Shown here: positions 9,441 through 17,542 of the stretch, piece after piece
How the letters are laid out: each line of letters opens with the position of its first letter
How positions within the stretch are numbered: position 1 is the first letter of the stretch
Source: AWTP1-9 sp035703165
GTDB lineage: Bacteria; Bacteroidota; Bacteroidia; Chitinophagales; Chitinophagaceae
Direction of reading: 5' to 3'
NCBI GenBank assembly: GCA_035703165.1
Contig: DASSYR010000103.1
Location: 62,001-126,000, forward strand
Length of the DNA: 64,000 bases
The notes under the pieces: model-generated
Database searches by the model: none
Seen by the model: the letters and a program-made list of their open reading frames with translations, nothing else
What the model was told of the DNA's origin: nothing
Position numbers and translations under genes: made by a program

Positions 9441-10553
9441 TTATTTGTGTATAAAGATCTCAATTGCATTGTTATTGTTTTTATAATCAAAATCGCCATT
9501 TAGTTTTAATGCTTCAAGAGCCTCTGTAATAGTTTCATTTACAAAGCTTCCGCTGAATACAATGTTTTTAGCCTTTTCGTCTGTGAAAATAATTTTTACC
9601 CCATACCATCTTTCAAGTTGAAGTGCAAGATTTGCAAACGGCATTTCTTCAAATGCAAGCTTATTTTGCGTCCATGAGGTTTCAATTACCGAGTTGTCGT
9701 TTTTTGAATAGGTAAAGCCACTTATTTTAACTGACTCAACATTTACAGGTTCAATGCCGGGAACTGCTTTTTTTGTTTTTTCATTTGCCGGCAATATTTT
9801 TTTAAAGATGGTAATTTTTTCATTGGGTTTCAGCAAAATCTTTTGCCCGGGGTTATCAACTCTGGTCACTTCTATCAAACCCCTGATAAGACTGGCTTCA
9901 ACCGTTTTTTCATTGTCATAAGATTTTACATTAAAGGCGGTACCTAATACCTTTATGTCAATAACATTCGTATGCACAATAAAAGGTCTTTTGGCATCTT
10001 TAATGATATCAAAATAGGCTTCACCTTCAAGGGTTACTTCTCTTTGAGATTTATTAAAGGTTTTGTAAGTTAATTTACTACCGGAATTAAGCCACACTTT
10101 AGAACCATCGGGCAATATAGTGTTTGTTTTAGTACCGTTTGATGTGTAAAGCTCTTTTGAAGCAGGCTTTGTAGCACTTGCTTCCACAGGAGTATATGCA
10201 AAATAAATGGCAAGCGTTGTTAAACCAATCAGCCCAACAATAACTGCTGCCACTCTCCAAAAACGGGAAGCAGCGATTTTTTTTATTGATAAAGAAGATT
10301 TTTCACCGGGGTAAGATGATGTCATTTCCTCGGTTCTGATAGCGCTAAGGAAATGGGTATTGAATATTTCTTCAAGATTGTCCGGTTCCACCCTTTTTTT
10401 TACAGGATGGCTCCAAAAAGCAGAAAGGGCCTCATAAGTGGCCTGAACATGAGAGTCTTCTTTCAGCAAATTTTTTAGCTGAACAAGTTCTTCATCCTTT
10501 GCCTCGCCTGAAAGTTTGCGGGCAATTAATTTCCAAACTAAGTTTTCTTCCAT
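9441..10553 (-). CDS. FecR family anti-sigma factor
   Basis: The 370-residue protein has a cytoplasmic N-terminal part (about 1-95), one membrane helix (VAAVIVGLIGLTTLAIYFAY, about 101-120), a FecR domain with LPDGSKVWLNSGSKL and REVTLEGEAYFDI, and the C-terminal DUF4974-like extension (NLALQLERWYGVKIIF, then NETITEALEALK). It holds its sigma factor at the inner membrane until the STN domain of SusC signals substrate. It lies between the ECF sigma gene (57-bp gap) and susC (124-bp gap), the standard order of Bacteroidota surface-signalling loci. Confidence 0.96.
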   Translation of the reverse strand: MEENLVWKLIARKLSGEAKDEELVQLKNLLKEDSHVQATYEALSAFWSHPVKKRVEPDNLEEIFNTHFLSAIRTEEMTSSYPGEKSSLSIKKIAASRFWRVAAVIVGLIGLTTLAIYFAYTPVEASATKPASKELYTSNGTKTNTILPDGSKVWLNSGSKLTYKTFNKSQREVTLEGEAYFDIIKDAKRPFIVHTNVIDIKVLGTAFNVKSYDNEKTVEASLIRGLIEVTRVDNPGQKILLKPNEKITIFKKILPANEKTKKAVPGIEPVNVESVKISGFTYSKNDNSVIETSWTQNKLAFEEMPFANLALQLERWYGVKIIFTDEKAKNIVFSGSFVNETITEALEALKLNGDFDYKNNNNAIEIFIHK

Positions 10554-10610
10554 GTGCCGGAATATGGCTTTTGGCTTAAGACAGCAAAATTGAATTAATC
10601 TACTAAGAGT

Positions 10611-11201
10611 TTACCTACTTTTTTTTGCAATTATGTTTTCAAGGAGGGATAGGTTCTTAAAGTCGAGGCTTATAGCATGGGCTATCTTTTTTACAGCAAT
10701 GGCCATTTGTACATCAATGGTATTAACTGAAAGGCTTAAAATTTCTGATACTTCCTTATACTTCAGGCCATCTTCCCGTATCAGCTTAAAGATAATTTTA
10801 CATCGGGGCGGGAGTTCGTCAATAGCCTTATTAAGTTTTCTAAACATTTCTGAACTAATCATTATTTGCTCCGGACTGGCTTCGTATTCTACAACATCAA
10901 TCGCAATGTCGTCATAAGGAGCGGAACTTATTTCATGGGCTTTCTTGGCAAGATAATTAAGGGAACTATTTTTGGTAGCGGTATAAAGGTAAACTTTAAT
11001 GTTTTTTATTTCAATTAAATGATGCCTGTTTCTCCAAACTTTAATAAAAACATCTTCTGTAATTTCCTCAGCAACTTGTTTAGATTTAATGAAGGCATAC
11101 GCAAAATGGAATAGCTTGTTATAAAAATGATAATATAGCTCTTTAAAAGCCTTTTCATCACTTTCCAAAGCAATTTTTTCTTGTAATAGATATAAGTCCA
11201 T
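10611..11201 (-). CDS. ECF RNA polymerase sigma-70 factor (FecI-like)
   Basis: The 196-residue protein contains sigma region 2 (about 25-90: LYYHFYNKLFHFAYAFIKS, ITEDVFIKVW) and region 4 (about 125-175: LPPRCKIIFKLIREDGLKYKEVSEIL, then SVNTIDVQM). It recruits RNA polymerase to its target promoters. The ATG at 11201 is preferred over a GTG at 11210 because MDLYLLQ fits the family start. The gene lies just ahead of fecR and should control susC-susD and itself. A short C-terminal tail follows region 4. Confidence 0.95.
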   Translation of the reverse strand: MDLYLLQEKIALESDEKAFKELYYHFYNKLFHFAYAFIKSKQVAEEITEDVFIKVWRNRHHLIEIKNIKVYLYTATKNSSLNYLAKKAHEISSAPYDDIAIDVVEYEASPEQIMISSEMFRKLNKAIDELPPRCKIIFKLIREDGLKYKEVSEILSLSVNTIDVQMAIAVKKIAHAISLDFKNLSLLENIIAKKSR

Positions 11202-11297
11202 GGCAAGCACAAGTCACATCCAGATATAAATGTAACTTTGCAATGTTAAATTTATACTTTTCGGAACAAATAACAAGACTAATTTTTAAAGACGAAA

Positions 11298-12236
11298 TTA
11301 TACGGCTACAAAACTGCGCTTCATTTTTTCTAACAGCTTGGTTTCAATCATTTTCTGGGCAAGAAGAATCATATTTTTAAAAGCAATGGATGTGGAAATT
11401 CCGTGCCCGATAATTACGGGTTTATTTACACCCAAAACGGGGGTGCCTCCATAATTTTCAAAGTAGAAACGCTTGAAATACTCATCCTCCCGGAGATTGC
11501 GTGTAGAGGCAATATCATACAGGGATTCGGCTAATTTTAAAATTACATTGCCGGTAAATCCCTCACAAACCATTACATCTGCTTTGTCAAAAAACAAGTC
11601 ACGCCCCTCTATATTACCAATAAAATTGATCTGCTTATTTTCTTTAAGCAAAGGATAAACGGCTTGTGCTAAAATATTTCCTTTCCCTTCTTCTTCACCA
11701 ATATTTATCAGGCCGACTTTTGGAGAATCAATTCCCAAAATAGTTTGGGCATACAAACTTCCCAGTATGGCAAATTGCTCCAGGTTTTCAGGTTTGCAAT
11801 CAGCATTTAATCCTACGTCTAATAGCAATCCATATCCGCCTGTAACCTTAGGAACAACAGTGGAAATAGTAGGACGTAAAATGCCTTCTATTGCTTTTAT
11901 GCTAAATAAAGTGCCCACTAACATGGTACCGGTATTGCCTGCGCTTATAAAAGCATCAATTTTACCGGAAGCCATCAATTGGAAACCAACGCTGATGGAA
12001 GAATTTGGTTTTTCCTTAAGTGCCTTGGTAGGATGTTCATGCATACCAATTATTTCAGGTGCATGAACAAAAGAGATTTGTGAACTATCGAAGTCTATAA
12101 GCGGCTTCACCTGCTGTTCATCGCCAATTAATGTCAGGCGCACGGAGGAGTTATTTGTTTTCAAATACTCTGAAACACCTTTTATGGCTTCCATTGGGGC
12201 ATAATCGCCACCCATCATGTCTAATCCTATATTCAT
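11298..12236 (-). CDS. plsX: Phosphate acyltransferase PlsX
   Basis: PlsX converts acyl-ACP to acyl-phosphate, the donor for PlsY in phospholipid synthesis; it is a peripheral membrane enzyme. The 312-residue protein begins MNIGLDMMGGDYAP, the family's signature start, and contains SAGNTGTMLVG, LLDVGLNADCKPENLEQFA, GLINIGEEEGKG and CEGFTGNVILK. Length is normal. It follows rpmF by 38 bp in the widespread yceD-rpmF-plsX order, which ties ribosome supply to lipid synthesis. Confidence 0.97.
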   Translation of the reverse strand: MNIGLDMMGGDYAPMEAIKGVSEYLKTNNSSVRLTLIGDEQQVKPLIDFDSSQISFVHAPEIIGMHEHPTKALKEKPNSSISVGFQLMASGKIDAFISAGNTGTMLVGTLFSIKAIEGILRPTISTVVPKVTGGYGLLLDVGLNADCKPENLEQFAILGSLYAQTILGIDSPKVGLINIGEEEGKGNILAQAVYPLLKENKQINFIGNIEGRDLFFDKADVMVCEGFTGNVILKLAESLYDIASTRNLREDEYFKRFYFENYGGTPVLGVNKPVIIGHGISTSIAFKNMILLAQKMIETKLLEKMKRSFVAV

Positions 12237-12274
12237 CAGCAGCAGGTAGTACCTGTTATACGAATTGAATATTA

Positions 12275-12469
12275 TTAAGCCTTAGCGGGAGCCTTTTCGG
12301 CAACCAATTTTCCTTTATAGTACAGTTTACCTTCGCTTACATGGGCACGGTGACGTACGTGAATTTCACCAGTAGTGCTATCCGTACTCAAAGTAACTTT
12401 TTCAGCCTTATAATGAGTTCTTCTTTTTGCACTTCTTTGTTGTGAGTGCCTCCGTTTGGGATTTGGCAT
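12275..12469 (-). CDS. rpmF: 50S ribosomal protein L32
   Basis: The 64-residue basic protein starts MPNPKRRHSQQRSAKRRTHY, the conserved L32 N-terminus. It has no cysteine, so it is the zinc-free form. It lies 5 bases after the DUF177 gene and before plsX, the usual neighbourhood. Confidence 0.97.
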   Translation of the reverse strand: MPNPKRRHSQQRSAKRRTHYKAEKVTLSTDSTTGEIHVRHRAHVSEGKLYYKGKLVAEKAPAKA

Positions 12470-12474
12470 AACCT

Positions 12475-13020
12475 TTAATTTTTAGTATCCTTAAATTTAT
12501 CAAGACCCTTCCATACAGGGTTTTTTGTTTCATTTTGCTCGGGGGTTAGCATTTTTAGTTTTTCCAACACCTCTTTATTACATTGTGGCCCCCCTATTTC
12601 TTCTTCAGTACAACTTTTTTGAAAAGGGATGCTGAGATTTACGAATTCGTAGAGCCAGTTTTTAACATCTATATGACTTTCTGTTCTACTTATATAATAT
12701 ACGTCAGGATCGCCTTCTTCTAAATTCATTTGCTCCGGGTCTTCCACCATTTTTACCAGTATTTCAAATTCGTCCCATAATTCAAAGGGTAAATTGTTGC
12801 CACATCGGTCGCATAAAAGCTCTACACTGCCACCAACTTCAAAATGCAGCAGCATAAATGAAGTTTGCTTGTCGAGGCTGAGCTTTATATAAGCCTTAGG
12901 CTTGTTGAAATCCTGCTCCCCAAAAGCTGAAAAGAACGTTTCGTCAAGGTCATAATTAAACACATGAACCCCGGGTTTTAATCCCACAAATGCTATCTCA
13001 TAATCTCTCCTGTGATTCAT
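12475..13020 (-). CDS. DUF177/YceD family protein
   Basis: The 181-residue protein matches the YceD/DUF177 family, which is genetically linked to L32 and 23S rRNA accumulation in other bacteria and plants; its exact role is unsettled. A CDRCGNNLPFEL motif (CxxC) in the middle and two later cysteines (CTEEEIGGPQC) could bind a metal. It is the first gene of the yceD-rpmF-plsX operon and has a TACCTTTG promoter element 34 bases upstream. Confidence 0.92.
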   Translation of the reverse strand: MNHRRDYEIAFVGLKPGVHVFNYDLDETFFSAFGEQDFNKPKAYIKLSLDKQTSFMLLHFEVGGSVELLCDRCGNNLPFELWDEFEILVKMVEDPEQMNLEEGDPDVYYISRTESHIDVKNWLYEFVNLSIPFQKSCTEEEIGGPQCNKEVLEKLKMLTPEQNETKNPVWKGLDKFKDTKN

Positions 13021-13053
13021 GATATTGATTTATCCTTGTAAAATTCGGGGTTG

Positions 13054-13061
13054 CAAAGGTA
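13054..13061 (-). promoter_or_regulatory. Probable -7 element of the yceD-rpmF-plsX operon
   Basis: On the minus strand this reads TACCTTTG, a full match to the Bacteroidota TAnnTTTG element, about 34 bases before the DUF177 start. I see no clear TTG at the -33 position. Confidence 0.5.
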
Positions 13062-13259
13062 GGGCAAAGGAATGAAAAACTAAGGATTAGAAACAAGAAA
13101 TTTTAAAGGATAATAAATATAGTAAGCTTTACTTAATTGACTATATTACAATTGTTTGCATGGTTTATCATCATTTCTTGCGTAAATAATGCATTCAATA
13201 CATATTTGTTTTACTATTGTAACTAAAGCCTCTCTTTTTTAAATAGAAAAGCCTTTTGA

Positions 13260-14351
13260 ATGAATCGTAGAAAAGCATTGAAAGTTACCCTGTTGGTTGT
13301 ATTGGTTATTTTGGCTTTAACTATTAATTTTATTTCTAATAATAAAGACTGGGTTGAGCATAATTACTCAACAAAAATTTACCCGGGTATATCACAAATG
13401 TTCCGCACCTTTTTTGGTTGGTTGCCGGTTAGTATTGGAGATTTGCTTTACCTGGCCGTTGGAATTTATTTAACCATAAAGCTCATCCGTTTTATTTATA
13501 AACTGCTAAAAAGAAAAATCAGCCTGCATAGTTTTTTTAATTCTGTCGGTCAACTGCTTATCCTTGTTCTGATTATTTATGTGTTGTTCAATGTAAGCTG
13601 GGGATTAAATTATAACCGCAGGGGAATGGCTTACCAATTGAAATTAGATGTTAAAAAATATTCAATAGAGGAATTGCAATTATTAGACTCACTTTTGCTC
13701 CAGAGGGTAAATTATAGCGCTGAAGCTTTAGGTAATTTAGATATTCATCAGTTGAAAGGCAGGGAAATTTTTAACAGGGCTAAAGATGCTTATGTGCATT
13801 TGGACGGAGCGTTACCTGTTATACAATATAAAAGAGGTAGTATGAAACCTGCTATTTGGGGAAGCTTGGGAAATTATTTTGGCTTTTTGGGTTATTATAA
13901 TCCCTTTACCGGCGAATCGCAGATTAACACCACTATCCCAAAATTTATGTGGCCATTTGTTGCTTGTCATGAAATTGCTCACCAGGTTGGGTATGCAAAA
14001 GAAAACGAGGCCAATTTTGTAGGTTACCTTGCTGCAAGGAAGTCAAAAGATGTTTTATTGCATTATTCAGCTTACATGGATATGTTTATGTATGCCAACT
14101 TTGAATTGTATTTTCGCGATTCATCAACAGCTCGTAAAAATTTTACCAAGCTTCATCCAAGAGCAAAAAAAGACTTAAGGGAATGGAGAGCGTTTGAAAG
14201 CAAAACAAAAAATATCATTTCGCCAATGATAGATAAATTTTATGATGTTTATTTACAAGTTAACAGTCAGCCAAATGGCATAAGAACCTATAATGAGGTT
14301 ACTGGTTGGCTTATTGCTTATGGCAGAAAATTTGGTGTAGATGCGTTATAA
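13260..14351 (+). CDS. DUF3810 membrane protein with HExxH motif
   Basis: The 363-residue protein has three N-terminal membrane helices (about 7-25, 55-82 and 96-115) followed by a soluble domain. That domain contains H237-EIA-H241 followed by E250, the arrangement of gluzincin-type metallopeptidases. The family (DUF3810) is common in Bacteroidota and has no proven substrate. It stands alone, divergent from the yceD operon. A 7-of-8 match to the promoter element (CATATTTG) lies about 55 bases upstream. A membrane-bound zinc peptidase is the natural reading but is inferred from the motif only. Confidence 0.9.
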   Translation: MNRRKALKVTLLVVLVILALTINFISNNKDWVEHNYSTKIYPGISQMFRTFFGWLPVSIGDLLYLAVGIYLTIKLIRFIYKLLKRKISLHSFFNSVGQLLILVLIIYVLFNVSWGLNYNRRGMAYQLKLDVKKYSIEELQLLDSLLLQRVNYSAEALGNLDIHQLKGREIFNRAKDAYVHLDGALPVIQYKRGSMKPAIWGSLGNYFGFLGYYNPFTGESQINTTIPKFMWPFVACHEIAHQVGYAKENEANFVGYLAARKSKDVLLHYSAYMDMFMYANFELYFRDSSTARKNFTKLHPRAKKDLREWRAFESKTKNIISPMIDKFYDVYLQVNSQPNGIRTYNEVTGWLIAYGRKFGVDAL

Positions 14352-14473
14352 AATTTGATCCTGCCATTATATGTAATAATTAAGATGTAATCCAACAGCC
14401 TCGGATTTTATTTTTTTACTGTAATACCGGTGTGACCTTCCTTGAACAAAAGATTTTGTAATTGATATTTTTA

Positions 14474-15415
14474 TCACCCGGGATTTTTTACTTCTGTTTT
14501 GTTTATAATAAATTTTAAATTACGTTTTATACCCTTCCACTTTGCACGTTTAATAGGAGAGTGCTGAAATATTTCTTTAAATGCAGTTTCAGTTAAAGCT
14601 TCCCAATCAGCAGTAGTAAAGTTTAATACTTCCGGTATTGGTGTAAAGTTTAATTCTCTATTAGGATTACTAAATCGGTTCCAGGGACAAACGTCCTGGC
14701 AAGTGTCGCAACCAAACATCCAATTGTCAAATTTATTTTTCATTTCATCCGGTAGAAGATTTTCTTTTAGCTCAATAGTAAAATAGGAGATACATTTACT
14801 GCCATCTACTATTTTTTCGGGGAGTATTGCGCCGGTAGGACAGTATTCGATACACCGGCTACAAGTACCGCAGTAGTCTTTGGTAAAAGGATTATCATAG
14901 TCTAATTCCACATCTATAATTAATGTAGCAATAAAAAAGAAAGAACCGTTTTTTTTTGTAATCAGGTTCCCGTTTTTCCCTATCCACCCTAATCCACTGT
15001 TTATCGCCCAACTTCTTTCTAGTACCGGGGCGCTATCAACAAAGCCACGTCCGTTAACTTCACCAATACGTTCTTTTATCAATTTCAGTAAATGAATTAA
15101 TTTGGTTTTTATCACCTCGTGATAGTCTTTTCCATAAGCGTATTTAGATATTTTAGGAGAATTATCATTTTGTTTTTGTGAGGGAAAGTAATTTAACAGC
15201 AGTGTAATAACGGACTTTGCTCCCGGCACTAATTTAGTGGGGTCAACACGCAAATCGAAATAATTTTCCATGTATTTCATGTTGCCGTGCATACCCTTAT
15301 CGAGCCATTGTTCTAACCGTTTGGCATCGGCTTCCAGGTATCTGGCTTCTGCAATGCCGCAGTAATCAAAGCCTAATTCTTTGGTCAGATTTTTTATGTA
15401 CGTGGTGTGATTAAT
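14474..15415 (-). CDS. queG: Epoxyqueuosine reductase QueG (non-standard start codon)
   Basis: QueG reduces epoxyqueuosine to queuosine in tRNA using cobalamin and two [4Fe-4S] clusters. Both cluster motifs are visible (CGTCSRCIEYCPTGA and CDTCQDVCPWN), as are SAPVLERSWAINSGLGWIGKN and the N-terminal region LTKELGFDYCGIAEA. The first ATG, at 15292, falls inside the conserved MHGNMKYM segment and would remove some 40 conserved residues. The frame stays open to a stop at 15431-15433 without any ATG, GTG or TTG. ATT at 15415 gives about 313 residues, the normal length, and is my chosen start; ATA (15397) and CTG (15388) are alternatives. Confidence 0.88.
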   Translation of the reverse strand: MNHTTYIKNLTKELGFDYCGIAEARYLEADAKRLEQWLDKGMHGNMKYMENYFDLRVDPTKLVPGAKSVITLLLNYFPSQKQNDNSPKISKYAYGKDYHEVIKTKLIHLLKLIKERIGEVNGRGFVDSAPVLERSWAINSGLGWIGKNGNLITKKNGSFFFIATLIIDVELDYDNPFTKDYCGTCSRCIEYCPTGAILPEKIVDGSKCISYFTIELKENLLPDEMKNKFDNWMFGCDTCQDVCPWNRFSNPNRELNFTPIPEVLNFTTADWEALTETAFKEIFQHSPIKRAKWKGIKRNLKFIINKTEVKNPG

Positions 15416-15520
15416 AAATAATAAGTTTTTTTAATAAGTAATTTCTTTAAGATTTTTTATCGTTTTGGTTGTTACAATTTTTATATTGCAAGCAATTTTG
15501 TATCTAACCAAAACTTTTTT

Positions 15521-17542
15521 ATGTATCTAAGCCGTATCCCCGCACTCGTTATTTTTTTGTTCCTTTTTAGTACCTACACAACTGCACAAGATAAATCAAA
15601 CATAAAGTTCGGTAAAATTTCTGCAGCAGACTTTGAAATCAAAAGTACTTCCATTGATTCTTCTGCCGATGCAGTTGTTATTTCAGACATTGGCCAGTCG
15701 GAATTTGAGGGTAATAACAAAGGATATTTTTCTCTTAAATTTAAGAGGCATACCCGCATTAAAATATTAAATAAAAATGGAGCGGATGCGGCTAATGTTA
15801 ACATCTACTTATACAATAATGGTAATCTGGAAGAAAAGCTGGATAATGTAAAAGGTTACACCTATAATCTGGAGAATGGGAAGATTGTAGAGACAAAATT
15901 GCAAAGCGAGTCTGTTTTTAAAGATAAATTAAGTAAGAAGTGGTCAACGAGAAAATTTACCATGCCTGCTGTAAAGGAAGGATCAATTATCGAGTATTCT
16001 TATACGATTGTTTCAGATTTTCTTTTTAATCTGCAGCCATGGGAATTTCAGGGCAAGTATCCAAAGCTATGGAGTGAATATGAGGTAAGCATACCCGAGT
16101 ATTTTCGTTATGTATTTTTGTCACAAGGATATTCAGGATTTCACATAAATAAGGCTTCGCAGGAAAATGGGAAGTGGACTATAGTTTTAGGAGCTAATTC
16201 AACCGAGAGAAGCGAAACAATAAGTTTAGATGGGACTATCAATGTAAATCGCTGGGTAATGAAGGATTTACCTGCATTGAAAGAAGAAGCCTATACTTCT
16301 ACTGTGAATAATCACATTGCTAAAATCCAATTTCAGTTGGCCTCTATAAAATTTCCTAACTCTTTGGTTCAAAATATTTTGGGAGATTGGAATAAGACAG
16401 CTGAGGATTTAATGAAAGGAGAGGATTTTGGTATAGATTTAAATCGTGCTAACAACTGGTTGGATGATGAGATGAGAGCTATTACAGCAAATGCAAAAGA
16501 TAATTTGGGAAAAGCTAAAGCTATTTACACTTATGTAAAAGATAATTTCACAAGTACAAGTAATAGCGGCCTGCTCATTGGCGATAATTTAAAGACTGTG
16601 TTTAAAAGAAAAAACGGGAATGTAGCTGAAATTAATTTATTGCTTACGGCTATGTTGCGGCATGAAAAAATAGATGCGAGGCCGGTAATTTTAAGTACAA
16701 AAGATCATGGTTACACAAACGAAATTTATCCAATACTGGATAAATTTAATTATGTGGTTTGTATGGTGAACGTTGGTGATAAAAGCTATTTTCTGGATGC
16801 TGCTAACACTAGTTTGGGTTTTGGCCTGCTTCACTGGAAATGTTATAACGGTCATGCACGTATCATTGAGGAAAAGCAAACGTTACCTGTTTATTTTGAA
16901 CCGGATTCTCTTCGGGAAAGTAAATTGACTTCCGTTTTTGTTACTAATTCAGAAAAAGGAGAGTGGGTAGGTTCTTTAACTTCCAATCCAGGCACCTATG
17001 AATCTATTTCAATAAAAGAAAATGTAAAAGAGAAGGGCTTGGATGCCTTTTTTAATAAAATAAAATCTGCATACAATTTTGATATAAAAATTTCAAATAC
17101 CGGAATTGATTCTTTAAAAAAAGATGCTACTCCTGTTTCAGTTCATTATGAGTTTGATATGAATCTGAATAAAGACGAAGAAATAATTTATTTTAATCCT
17201 TTAATGGAAGAGTTATATAAGGAAAATCCCTTTAAATCTGCCGATCGAAAATATCCGGTTGAGCTTCCTTATGCTTTTGATAAAATATATGTAGCAAATA
17301 TAGAAACGCCGGAAGGCTACGAAATTGACGAATTGCCTAAATCCGTAAGAGTAAATTTTAATGACGACGAGGGAATGTTTGAATATTTAATTGCTAAAAC
17401 AGAAGATGGATTGCAAATACGGTGTCGTGTAAAAATGAATCGAGCTAGTTTTTCGCCAGAAGACTATTCATCACTTCGTGAATTTTACGGGTTTGTCGTA
17501 CAAAAGCAAAATGAATTGGTTGTTTATAAAAAGAAAAAATGA
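15521..17542 (+). CDS. DUF3857 protein with degenerate transglutaminase domain
   Basis: The 673-residue exported protein has a signal peptide ending near TTAQDKS. A DUF3857 beta domain (about 50-250) is followed by a transglutaminase-like domain (about 300-450) and a C-terminal beta region. The transglutaminase triad is broken: the Cys position reads GNVAE (Val368) where active relatives have GDCKA, and the His position reads FNY (Tyr411) in place of FNH; Asp426 (FLDAAN) remains. It is therefore probably non-catalytic, perhaps a binding or scaffold partner of the intact paralogue, whose start it overlaps by 4 bases. Confidence 0.88.
   Translation: MYLSRIPALVIFLFLFSTYTTAQDKSNIKFGKISAADFEIKSTSIDSSADAVVISDIGQSEFEGNNKGYFSLKFKRHTRIKILNKNGADAANVNIYLYNNGNLEEKLDNVKGYTYNLENGKIVETKLQSESVFKDKLSKKWSTRKFTMPAVKEGSIIEYSYTIVSDFLFNLQPWEFQGKYPKLWSEYEVSIPEYFRYVFLSQGYSGFHINKASQENGKWTIVLGANSTERSETISLDGTINVNRWVMKDLPALKEEAYTSTVNNHIAKIQFQLASIKFPNSLVQNILGDWNKTAEDLMKGEDFGIDLNRANNWLDDEMRAITANAKDNLGKAKAIYTYVKDNFTSTSNSGLLIGDNLKTVFKRKNGNVAEINLLLTAMLRHEKIDARPVILSTKDHGYTNEIYPILDKFNYVVCMVNVGDKSYFLDAANTSLGFGLLHWKCYNGHARIIEEKQTLPVYFEPDSLRESKLTSVFVTNSEKGEWVGSLTSNPGTYESISIKENVKEKGLDAFFNKIKSAYNFDIKISNTGIDSLKKDATPVSVHYEFDMNLNKDEEIIYFNPLMEELYKENPFKSADRKYPVELPYAFDKIYVANIETPEGYEIDELPKSVRVNFNDDEGMFEYLIAKTEDGLQIRCRVKMNRASFSPEDYSSLREFYGFVVQKQNELVVYKKKK

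Noticed and set aside
15293..15430. Frameshift as the explanation for the missing queG start
   Set aside because: The conserved QueG N-terminus is already in the same frame as the rest, so no shift is needed; only the start codon is unusual.
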